Source: Gammaproteobacteria bacterium (GTDB lineage: Bacteria > Pseudomonadota > Gammaproteobacteria > GCA-001735895). From it: 6,177 nt of DNA. Below are positions 1 to 6,177 of the stretch, piece after piece. A program made the position numbers and the translations under genes. The DNA is taken from NCBI GenBank assembly GCA_024763185.1, contig JANTFY010000146.1, positions 1 to 6,177 of the forward strand, in the 5' to 3' direction. How positions within the stretch are numbered: the stretch's first letter is position 1; every line of letters starts with the position of its first letter. The notes below the pieces were generated by a model. That model was not told the DNA's origin. It was given only the letters and a program-made list of their open reading frames with translations, and did no database searches.

Positions 1-2669
1 TAATCGAGAATGATCAGATCAAACGGTTTTGACTGATTGACCTTGTCATACAAAACTTCCAATGCCTTTTGATGGTTGTTGACCGCGGATACGATCATGC
101 CGAAATGCTGCAACTGCTGTCGTAAAACGTGCAGGTTGATACTGTGATCATCGACTATTAACACGCGCTTTCCAAGCAGTGGCTGGTGGCTTAATTGATG
201 TCGAGATTCAACAATAGGCAGCTCAATGATAAAAGCAAATTTTGAGCCCTTGCCGGGTGCGCTTTTTAGGTTTATTTCACCGTGCATCAATTCAACCAGT
301 TGTTTACTGATGGAAAGACCAAGACCGGTACCGCCGTATTTACGGGTAGTGGATCCATCAGCCTGGGTAAAGGATTCAAACAATTTTTGATGTTGTTTTT
401 TATCGATACCGATACCGGTATCAGTCACGGAAATTTCAAGCTTTACATGATCATTGTCCGCACCGGGTAAAGGCTGTATCTGTAAAATGACATGGCCTTT
501 CTCGGTAAATTTAAGTGCATTACCCACCAGGTTCATCATGATCTGGCGAATCCTGCCGGCGTCACCTTTAACCAGTCTTGGGCATTCAGAGGAATAATTT
601 AAAATTAACTCGAGATTTTTTTCGCTGGCCTTGGGCATTAACAGATTGCAAATTTCGTGCGCTGAACGTTCGAGGTCAAATTCAACAGGATCCAGAGCCA
701 GATGGCCGGCCTCAATCTTGGAAAAATCCAGAATATCGTTAATGATTGTGAGCAGGGCATTACCGGAACGGGAAATGGTCGAAACATACTCAAGTTGCTC
801 CGGATCGAGATGAGTGTCAGTGAGCAATTGAGCCATACCCAGAACACCGTTCATAGGTGTCCTGATTTCATGACTCATGGTAGCCAGGAATTCTGATTTT
901 GCCTTCACTGCGGCTTCGGCTTCTTCCATGGCATTTTGAATAATCGCCTGGGCCTTTTTTTGCTCTGTGATGTTGGTCATTACCAATGCAAAAAACTGGG
1001 TGTGGTCATCATCATTGAGCAGCTTCATGACTGTTTGGTTAAAAAACACCGGTTGCTTTTCGCGGTTTTCAAGACGAGTCTCTCCTGACCAGATATTTTG
1101 CGTAAAAGCTTGTGGTATGGCTTCATCCAGTAATCGATGTAAATGGTCCGGTTGCAGAAATAAATCGCGCAGAGACAGGCCCTGTTCCAGTTGATTATTA
1201 GTGATGTTAAAAAAATCACGGGCAGCTTTATTGGCTTGTAATATCTGTCCTTCGAGTGCGAAGGTCATCATGAAATCCGGCATGGATTCACTGATCTGTA
1301 GCAAACGTTGCTGTTCCTGTAACAGTTGATAACTTTGTGAAATGTCCGTGAATGAGAGTATGGCCGAATCGATCACGTTATCTTTATAGACGGGGACTGC
1401 CTGTAGCGAAATATGAATTAAATCGCCGTTTTTATGAAACAACAGTTTGCTATCAAATGACTTGGCAACACCGCTGTTCAATACCTGAAAAATGGGCGAA
1501 TCATGCCAGTGGGTTACAACGCCCATGTTATCCTGATATTGAAGATTTGAATGAAAATCCTGGTTCAGGAGTTGTTCCTTGCTATAACCACAAATATCAA
1601 GCGCTGTTTGATTGATAAAACGGATCTTGCCATCAGTATTGATTTCAATGATTCCGGTATCAACCGAATTTAACAGGGATCGGAAGCGGGCCTCGGCTTC
1701 TACGATAGCACGGTCTTTTTTAACCTGATCCGACAGGTCATGCAGGTTGAGGGTATAAAGATCATTCAGTCCATGATGTATTGCGCGGATGACAACTTGG
1801 GCAATCAAATCCTGCTGGTGTTTACTGGTAAATGTCAGAGTTTGTTTGCGTTGGTGGCCTTCCTCTTCGAAGATAAGCGGTAGGTGCTGAAAGAGTTCGG
1901 ATCCGTTTTTAACACGAAGAATTTCGCCGATGGGTCTATGTAAAACCTCTTCCTTATTCCAGCCCAATATGGTTTCAGCGGTATGATTCCAGTCGATAAT
2001 GTTGCTGTCACTGTCCAGTAGGATGATCGCATCGATAGTGTTATCAATTAATTGTCGGACCTTGTTTTCGCTCTCACTCATTTCTATGGTATGAATGATA
2101 TTCTGTCGGGTTATGTCTGAAATACGCAGGGAAGAGAAAACGACAATTAAATAATACAGCGCCGTTGCTACGGCCAGTTCCACTTTGAATGCATCACCCC
2201 TGGCCAGGGTAAATGCAAATAAAGGTAACAAAGTCAAAGAAATATAAAAAACACCGAGTCGATTAAATCCAGTGAGAGAAATTATAGACCCTGCAGATAC
2301 TGCGGCCAGGGTCATAAAGGTGAACAAGGTGATGGTAAAATTATTAAAATCGAGAAATGCAAAAGAAACAAAACACCAACCCAGGGCGGTTAACAGTACA
2401 TTGCTATGAATTATTTTCAGGTACAGCTGATCCGAAGCAATTTTGTGAGTTTGATAAAACCTGAATAAAACCGTGCGACTTAAGGCCAGTAATACCTGGT
2501 AGCCAAGCCAGATACTGACCAGTAGCGTGGAAAAATGGTAATAATAAAAATAAGCCAGAAAAGCCGCTGCCGAAATAACACCCAATATGCCGCCTGCCAG
2601 ATTGCGATTGAATTGTTGAATCAACCGCGGCAGAAAGAGGGGGTTTGCATTAAGGTTCGGGTTCGACAT
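1..2669 (-). CDS. Membrane-bound hybrid sensor histidine kinase (6 TM, 3 PAS, HisKA, HATPase, receiver), C-terminus beyond window
   Basis: This is an inner-membrane hybrid kinase that autophosphorylates on His and passes phosphate to its own receiver. The frame is open from the ATG at 2667-2669 to the window edge (889 complete codons). Six hydrophobic segments lie near residues 24-44, 47-69, 86-107, 111-133, 138-156 and 160-181, with almost no periplasmic loop and no HAMP. PAS-like domains start near 204 (VRQLIDNTIDAIILLD), 329 (FRSLLNSVDTGIIEI) and 455 (LLQISESMPDFMMTF). HisKA carries MSHEIRTPMNG with His600. The ATPase domain shows the N box NLVGNALKF (Asn717), DTGIGI (Asp750) and GGTGLGLSIS (from Gly779). 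The receiver begins at about 835 with the acidic pair Asp840/Asp841, and Asp889 of FDLIILD is the last complete codon. More receivers or an Hpt domain may follow. An in-frame stop at 2700-2702 leaves ATG 2669 as the only conventional start. It has no clear Shine-Dalgarno and lies 14 bases after the phosphatase stop, so translational coupling is likely. The signal sensed is unknown. Confidence 0.93.
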   Translation of the reverse strand, partial: MSNPNLNANPLFLPRLIQQFNRNLAGGILGVISAAAFLAYFYYYHFSTLLVSIWLGYQVLLALSRTVLFRFYQTHKIASDQLYLKIIHSNVLLTALGWCFVSFAFLDFNNFTITLFTFMTLAAVSAGSIISLTGFNRLGVFYISLTLLPLFAFTLARGDAFKVELAVATALYYLIVVFSSLRISDITRQNIIHTIEMSESENKVRQLIDNTIDAIILLDSDSNIIDWNHTAETILGWNKEEVLHRPIGEILRVKNGSELFQHLPLIFEEEGHQRKQTLTFTSKHQQDLIAQVVIRAIHHGLNDLYTLNLHDLSDQVKKDRAIVEAEARFRSLLNSVDTGIIEINTDGKIRFINQTALDICGYSKEQLLNQDFHSNLQYQDNMGVVTHWHDSPIFQVLNSGVAKSFDSKLLFHKNGDLIHISLQAVPVYKDNVIDSAILSFTDISQSYQLLQEQQRLLQISESMPDFMMTFALEGQILQANKAARDFFNITNNQLEQGLSLRDLFLQPDHLHRLLDEAIPQAFTQNIWSGETRLENREKQPVFFNQTVMKLLNDDDHTQFFALVMTNITEQKKAQAIIQNAMEEAEAAVKAKSEFLATMSHEIRTPMNGVLGMAQLLTDTHLDPEQLEYVSTISRSGNALLTIINDILDFSKIEAGHLALDPVEFDLERSAHEICNLLMPKASEKNLELILNYSSECPRLVKGDAGRIRQIMMNLVGNALKFTEKGHVILQIQPLPGADNDHVKLEISVTDTGIGIDKKQHQKLFESFTQADGSTTRKYGGTGLGLSISKQLVELMHGEINLKSAPGKGSKFAFIIELPIVESRHQLSHQPLLGKRVLIVDDHSINLHVLRQQLQHFGMIVSAVNNHQKALEVLYDKVNQSKPFDLIILD

Positions 2670-2683
2670 TAAATTGCCGGAAA

Positions 2684-4384
2684 CTAGAGCGTCTTCCAGC
2701 TATAAATAGCTTCTGCAATATTACCACTTCCCAGGTAATTGAGCGATTCACATAAATCCGTAATCAACAAAATGCCACGCCCACTAAAAGCGTCATGATT
2801 TTCAGCTCTCACCCGTTCGCGGTTAGCAAAATCAAAACCCTCGCCGCTGTCTTCTATACGGATCAGAACGCTGCGAATATTGTCATTCTGTTCGACGGTC
2901 AGGCTGAAAATAACATGGCCGCTGTCCAGTTTGGATAAGCGGTTTTCTCTTTCCTTGAAATACAATGCAAAACCTTCGGGATCTGATTTCATGGTAGATT
3001 CGAGCCCCAGTACCCCATGATCCAGTGCGTTGACATAGAGTTCAGTCAAAACGGTAAAAAGTGATTGGCGCTCAGACTCTATGCCCTCCATTTCCATGAT
3101 CTGGTTGATGATGATGGGTACCGGATTAGTTTCTGACAAACGGTTCCCAATGAGGCTGAAAACATACTCCCAGTCTCCCCTCGAATCAAAGTGATGTTCG
3201 CCGGGCGCTACGGTCTGGTGCGGTGTCAATTCGGGTAACAGCGCCTTGTTACAATTGACTTCTATCAATGTAACGTCATCGGCCTGGGCACGGGTCCCGC
3301 TAAAAACATCCAGTTGATAGAGAATATTTTCAAACACTTGGTCACCTTTGGCTGTGCGTATAGCCTGTTCAAGACGTTCACTGCCGAACTCTTCATCCTG
3401 TTCCGACCAGGCCTCGGTCAGACCATCACTGTACAGGATAAGTTTGTCACCTTCCGACAAGGCCAGGGTTTGTTCCAGTTCGCGTACGCCCAGGTTGTCA
3501 ATCACGCCCAGGGGCAGGGAATTGGATTCCACGTGGTGTTTAATCTGGTTGGTTTTGGCATCAGCGATTAACAGTGGCGGCATGCCGGCGTTGAAAACCG
3601 AAACCTGGTCAAGGTTATGACTGATACGAACCAGTATGGTGCCCAGAAACATGCCAACCGGAAGAAACTGGCGCAGTTTTTTATTGATGCCGTTGAGGAT
3701 TTCTTCTGGCGCGAAACCTTTCGCGGTCATTGCGCGAAATACTTCGGAAACTGGCATGGCGCCCAGTGCCGCGGCCAGCCCATGGCCGGTAAAATCGCCC
3801 AACAGGACCAGAATATCGCGAGAAGGGCTGTACTCTGAAAGGATCATGTCACCACTGAAGGTACTGGCTGGACTGATGATGGTTTTCAGATTCGGGTTAT
3901 CGATATTGCCCTTTTGTACCGCATTGATGAATACCTGTTCGGCAATTTCCTGCTCACGGTGGATCAGGCTGTACATGCCCTGTACTTCCTGGTTCAGCCG
4001 CGCAATCCTTTCCATTGCCTGAACCTTGCTTTGCAGCAGGAACTTGTCATAGGGTTTGATCAGAAAATCATCCCCTCCCACATCGATACAGGCCTGTAAT
4101 GACTCTTCATCCGTCATTGCGGTTAAAAAAATGACCGGTATAAAATGGTTGCCGGCCTCGCGCTTGATAACCCGGGTTGCTTCGTAACCATCCATGACCG
4201 GCATCATGACGTCCATAAAGATCATGTCGGGATGGTCACTGCGAAACAGTTCTATGGCCTGCTGCCCATTTTCTGCCTCGATCGTTTCATAACCCTGCTT
4301 TTTAAGCAGTGAGCGTAGTATCAGACGATTGGTCATTTCATCATCAACGATAAGGGCTTTAAGGGATAAAGAACTGGAATTCAT
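2684..4384 (-). CDS. Response regulator with SpoIIE/RsbU-type PP2C phosphatase and RsbW-like ATPase domains (HsbR/CrsR-type partner-switching regulator)
   Basis: This is a cytoplasmic three-domain regulator of 566 residues. The receiver (about 8-125) has the acidic pair Asp14/Asp15, phosphoacceptor Asp58 in FMDVMMPVMDG, Thr88 and Lys110 in IKPYD. A linker helix (about 125-155) leads to the PP2C/SpoIIE domain (about 165-377), with metal-binding aspartates in SGD (Asp179), GDFTGHG (Asp197), YSDGLTEAW (Asp320) and ADDVT (Asp369/370). The C-terminal GHKL ATPase (about 400-560) has ELYVNALDHG (Asn452), EDSGEGFDF (Asp512) and GRGILLI. Known proteins of this layout and near-identical length (P. aeruginosa HsbR, Shewanella CrsR) dephosphorylate and phosphorylate a STAS antagonist that binds an anti-sigma factor. 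That role here is inferred from architecture, and no STAS gene is in the window. An open frame continues upstream to a TTG at 4442-4444. I chose ATG 4384 because the receiver fold begins just after it and the extra 20 codons look like leader. ATG 4384 has no Shine-Dalgarno at normal spacing. Confidence 0.93.
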   Translation of the reverse strand: MNSSSLSLKALIVDDEMTNRLILRSLLKKQGYETIEAENGQQAIELFRSDHPDMIFMDVMMPVMDGYEATRVIKREAGNHFIPVIFLTAMTDEESLQACIDVGGDDFLIKPYDKFLLQSKVQAMERIARLNQEVQGMYSLIHREQEIAEQVFINAVQKGNIDNPNLKTIISPASTFSGDMILSEYSPSRDILVLLGDFTGHGLAAALGAMPVSEVFRAMTAKGFAPEEILNGINKKLRQFLPVGMFLGTILVRISHNLDQVSVFNAGMPPLLIADAKTNQIKHHVESNSLPLGVIDNLGVRELEQTLALSEGDKLILYSDGLTEAWSEQDEEFGSERLEQAIRTAKGDQVFENILYQLDVFSGTRAQADDVTLIEVNCNKALLPELTPHQTVAPGEHHFDSRGDWEYVFSLIGNRLSETNPVPIIINQIMEMEGIESERQSLFTVLTELYVNALDHGVLGLESTMKSDPEGFALYFKERENRLSKLDSGHVIFSLTVEQNDNIRSVLIRIEDSGEGFDFANRERVRAENHDAFSGRGILLITDLCESLNYLGSGNIAEAIYSWKTL

Positions 4385-4434
4385 GTAGAAGAATATTTTT
4401 TTTGGTATGTCACCTTTTTGTAGTACAGATGCAT
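4381..4434 (-). CDS. Possible 17-codon leader ORF overlapping the phosphatase start (ATGA)
   Basis: On the minus strand an ATG at 4432-4434 opens a frame reading MHLYYKKVTYQKKYSST. It ends in TGA at 4381-4383, overlapping the phosphatase ATG (4382-4384) as ATGA. Such an overlap allows termination-reinitiation, which would help because ATG 4384 lacks its own ribosome site. The frame contains AGGTGA (4410-4415) and, in phase, A AAA AAA (4396-4402); a -1 slip there would run into the phosphatase frame. No convincing Shine-Dalgarno precedes ATG 4434, and the peptide is basic with no recognisable motif. A chance ORF in AT-rich leader DNA is a real alternative. Confidence 0.25.
   Translation of the reverse strand: MHLYYKKVTYQKKYSST
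4396..4415 (-). promoter_or_regulatory. AGGTGA Shine-Dalgarno-like motif plus A8 slippery run in the phosphatase leader
   Basis: On the minus strand AGGTGA (4410-4415) is a strong match to the anti-Shine-Dalgarno complement, but the nearest ATG start (4384) is 25 bases away and no ATG, GTG or TTG lies at 5-10 bases. Seven bases after the motif comes A AAA AAA (4396-4402), part of an eight-A run. An internal Shine-Dalgarno a short distance upstream of a slippery A-rich heptamer is the arrangement known to stimulate -1 frameshifting in E. coli dnaX. Its function here is inferred only. It could instead be a poorly spaced ribosome site. Confidence 0.3.
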
Positions 4435-4459
4435 GTTTTATCAAGCTTTATTACGCTTA

Positions 4460-4487
4460 TTGAGCATATATTTTCATGCCCTGTACT
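4460..4487 (+). promoter_or_regulatory. Weak candidate promoter for recC
   Basis: TTGAGC (4460-4465) and TGTACT (4482-4487) are spaced 16 bases apart, each with 4 of 6 consensus matches. A better -10-like hexamer, TATATT (4467-4472), lacks a recognisable -35 at 16-18 bases. recC must be expressed from somewhere in this gap because it is the first gene on its strand, but I cannot choose a site with assurance. Confidence 0.17.
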
Positions 4488-4501
4488 GATAAAGTATGCA
4501 G

Positions 4502-4516
4502 CGTGCCGGGTGCACG
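4502..4516. repeat. GC-rich inverted repeat CGTGC-CGGGT-GCACG
   Basis: Perfect 5-bp arms (4502-4506 and 4512-4516) flank a 5-base centre, in otherwise AT-rich DNA. It abuts the proposed leftward -10, so it would span that unit's transcription start. In RNA it would form a small hairpin at the very 5' end of the leader. It could be an operator or an mRNA-stabilising stem. There is no T-run beside it, so it is not a terminator. Arms this short can arise by chance. Confidence 0.3.
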
Positions 4517-4544
4517 ATTATATAGCAAGAATAGGCCTGGTGAA
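4517..4544 (-). promoter_or_regulatory. Candidate sigma-70 promoter for the phosphatase-kinase unit
   Basis: On the minus strand a perfect -10 TATAAT (4517-4522, within TATATAAT) follows TTCACC (4539-4544, 4 of 6 matches to TTGACA) at a 16-base spacing. A TG dinucleotide just upstream gives some extended -10 character. Transcription would start near 4510 and give a leader of about 125 bases before ATG 4384. The -35 element touches the first base of the recC start codon, so polymerase bound here could interfere with recC expression. Confidence 0.45.
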
Positions 4545-6177
4545 TGTTGATCCTGTATCACAGTAATAACCTTAAAAAACTTACCGATAAATTGCTTGAG
4601 CAAATGGCCAAAAGGCCGGGCAGTGTGCTCAGGGCGCAACAAATTCTGGTACAAAACCCCGGCATGAAACGCTGGTTGCAACAGAAGATCAGCCGACAAA
4701 CCGGTATTGCAGCCAATATTGAATTTCCCTTGCCCTCGCGTTTTATCTGGGACCTGTTCATGTCGCAGTTTGAAGATGTGGAAAGCCTGTCCGCCTACGA
4801 TGCAGAAGTCATGCGCTGGCAACTGATGGCCGTGTTGCAACAACACGCGGATGATCCGGCTCTGAGCACCATAAAGTCCTACCTTGATCAGGATGCAGAT
4901 ACGCGGGGTGTCAACCGTTTTCAGCTGGCACAAAGGTTGGCCGGGCTGTTTGATCAATACCTGGTTTACCGGCCCGAAATGATAGAGCGCTGGGAGCAGG
5001 GCAAGCCGGCAGATTCGGTCGCCGAGACCTGGCAGAGCAATCTGTGGCGACTATTGCGCAAACGCAATGCCCAGCCACACCGGGCCCAATTGATGAATCG
5101 CCTGCTTGTGCTTCTCAGAGAAGGGCAGCCACACACATCAAACCTGCCGGCAAACCTGTATGTGTTTGCGATTTCCGCCATGTCGCCCATGTACATGAAG
5201 GTGTTACAGGCACTGGCACAGCATATCGATGTACATTTTTTCATTCTTAATCCCTGTCAGCATTACTGGGGTGATATCCAGTCCAGAAAAGACCAGGTCA
5301 GGCTGGGGCAGCCTTTACAGGTAGACAATGAATTGTTGGCCTCGCTGGGAAAACAGGGCCGGGATTATATCGATCAGTTTTATGATGAGCTGGTGCCGCC
5401 GCAGGAATTTCATCATTTTGTAAAAATAAAACCAGACAGCCTGCTGAAAAGCGTGCAATACGATATTTTGCATCTGGGTCTGCAGCGGCCCGAGCAAACC
5501 TGTCAGCTGGATAACAGTATCCAGGTTGTCAGTTGCTACAGCGAGCTGAGGGAATTACAGGTATTACATGACCGCCTGTTGGCGATGCTCGCTGAAGATG
5601 AAACCCTGCAGCCGCATGAAATTGTCGTCATGTGTCCTGATATCGATACCTTGACCCCTTATGTGGAAGCCGTATTCGGCATGCAACCCGAGCACAAGAA
5701 GATTCCCTTCTCGATTTCTGATAACAATGACCTTGCTGCATCGCCCCTGATTCAGGTTATCGGGGACTGGATGAAACTGGCGACAAGCCGGTTCAGCGTC
5801 AATGAAATCCTGGGCTGGCTAGAACTGCCGGCTATCCAGCGTGCGTTTGGTCTTGACGCGGATGCGCTTGAAATCATCAGGCACTGGATCTCGGCCACGC
5901 ACATACATTGGGGCCTGGACCGCGAGCACAAGCAACAACTGCAACTGGGCGACAATAATCTGAATACCTGGGCCCATGGGCTGGGCCAGTTAATAACCCG
6001 CTACCTGATGAACGATGACGTGAAACTGTTTGCCGGCATACCGGCCTCACAGACGGTAATATCGGCATCAGAGATGCATGCTCTTGGACAATTGCAGAAA
6101 TTTCTCGATACGCTCGTGCACTGGTCGCAGCATTTACAGCATAGCGCCACACTGCCGGACTGGCAAAATACGATCAA
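4544..6177 (+). CDS. recC: RecC, Chi-recognition subunit of exodeoxyribonuclease V (RecBCD), N-terminal half
   Basis: RecC joins RecB and RecD in the helicase-nuclease that processes double-strand breaks. It splits the duplex and reads Chi in the 3' strand with a catalytically dead helicase fold. The first 544 codons are present, about half of the usual 1,120 or so. Stretches matching E. coli RecC include LYHSN (4-8), GIAANIEFPLPSRFIWDLF (54-72), FDQYLVYRP (136-144), NPCQHYWGDI (236-245), GRDYI (272-276), LHDRLLAML (341-349) and EAVFG shortly after. No Walker A motif is seen, as expected for RecC. Compared with E. coli, the segments before GRDYI and before the LHDRLLAML block are shorter by roughly 30 and 15 residues. 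A TGA immediately precedes the ATG in frame, fixing 4544 as the first possible start. AGG at 4533-4535 is a weak ribosome site. recB and recD probably follow outside the window. Confidence 0.96.
   Translation, partial: MLILYHSNNLKKLTDKLLEQMAKRPGSVLRAQQILVQNPGMKRWLQQKISRQTGIAANIEFPLPSRFIWDLFMSQFEDVESLSAYDAEVMRWQLMAVLQQHADDPALSTIKSYLDQDADTRGVNRFQLAQRLAGLFDQYLVYRPEMIERWEQGKPADSVAETWQSNLWRLLRKRNAQPHRAQLMNRLLVLLREGQPHTSNLPANLYVFAISAMSPMYMKVLQALAQHIDVHFFILNPCQHYWGDIQSRKDQVRLGQPLQVDNELLASLGKQGRDYIDQFYDELVPPQEFHHFVKIKPDSLLKSVQYDILHLGLQRPEQTCQLDNSIQVVSCYSELRELQVLHDRLLAMLAEDETLQPHEIVVMCPDIDTLTPYVEAVFGMQPEHKKIPFSISDNNDLAASPLIQVIGDWMKLATSRFSVNEILGWLELPAIQRAFGLDADALEIIRHWISATHIHWGLDREHKQQLQLGDNNLNTWAHGLGQLITRYLMNDDVKLFAGIPASQTVISASEMHALGQLQKFLDTLVHWSQHLQHSATLPDWQNTI

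Noticed and set aside
1..2669. Possible frameshift or pseudogene in the kinase, because only short closed frames are obvious in this region
   Set aside because: Direct translation of the minus strand from ATG 2669 stays open for 889 codons with all expected motifs in one frame. It simply lacks a stop because the gene leaves the window.
3636..4022. 128-codon plus-strand frame inside the phosphatase gene
   Set aside because: It is antisense to the conserved PP2C domain and receiver linker, with composition typical of an opposite-strand shadow and no motif.
4385..4444. N-terminal extension of the phosphatase to a TTG at 4442-4444
   Set aside because: The start is TTG with no good ribosome site, the added residues fall outside the receiver fold, and the segment is AT-rich leader. 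It is worth revisiting only if -1 frameshifting from the leader ORF is confirmed.
4502..4516. Inverted repeat as a transcription terminator
   Set aside because: It has a 5-bp stem without an adjoining T-run on either strand, and it lies between two gene starts where no terminator is expected.
4457..4957. 166-codon open frame antisense to the start of recC
   Set aside because: It lies opposite strongly conserved recC codons and the divergent spacer, has no recognisable domain, and its sequence is explained by the complementary strand of recC.
1..6177. Mobile element, defence island or CRISPR signal
   Set aside because: No transposase, integrase, direct-repeat array, tRNA or target-site duplication is visible, and the genes are of chromosomal housekeeping or signalling type.

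Overview
The window looks like gammaproteobacterial chromosome. The evidence is a RecC whose N-terminal half aligns closely with E. coli RecC, a response regulator with the HsbR/CrsR architecture known from Pseudomonas and Shewanella, and moderate GC with compact gene packing. I cannot name the genus. There are three substantial genes in two divergent units, and two of them run off the window. No RNA genes, insertion sequences, CRISPR arrays or phage genes are visible.

Left part, minus strand (1-4384): a two-gene signalling unit read right to left. The first gene (2684-4384) encodes a 566-residue receiver / SpoIIE-type PP2C phosphatase / RsbW-like ATPase protein, the layout of regulators that control an anti-sigma-antagonist (STAS) protein by partner switching. 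The second (2669 to beyond base 1) starts 14 bases after the first gene's stop. It encodes a membrane-bound hybrid sensor histidine kinase: six predicted transmembrane helices, three PAS domains, HisKA, HATPase and a receiver. The window edge falls just after the receiver's presumed phosphoacceptor aspartate. The simplest reading is that the kinase senses a signal and directly or indirectly phosphorylates the regulator's receiver, which sets the balance of its phosphatase and kinase activities on a STAS protein not encoded here.

Middle (4385-4543): a 159-base divergent intergenic region. It holds a good -10 (TATAAT) for the leftward unit, a GC-rich inverted repeat at the expected transcription start, and an AT-rich leader. 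The leader contains a 17-codon reading frame whose TGA overlaps the regulator's ATG (ATGA). Inside this small frame are an AGGTGA motif and an in-phase A AAA AAA heptamer, which resembles a programmed -1 frameshift cassette. This is the most unusual feature of the window, but it is unproven.

Right part, plus strand (4544-6177): the first 544 codons of recC, encoding the Chi-recognising subunit of the RecBCD helicase-nuclease. recB and recD would be expected beyond the right edge. Several residues at positions linked to Chi recognition in E. coli differ here.
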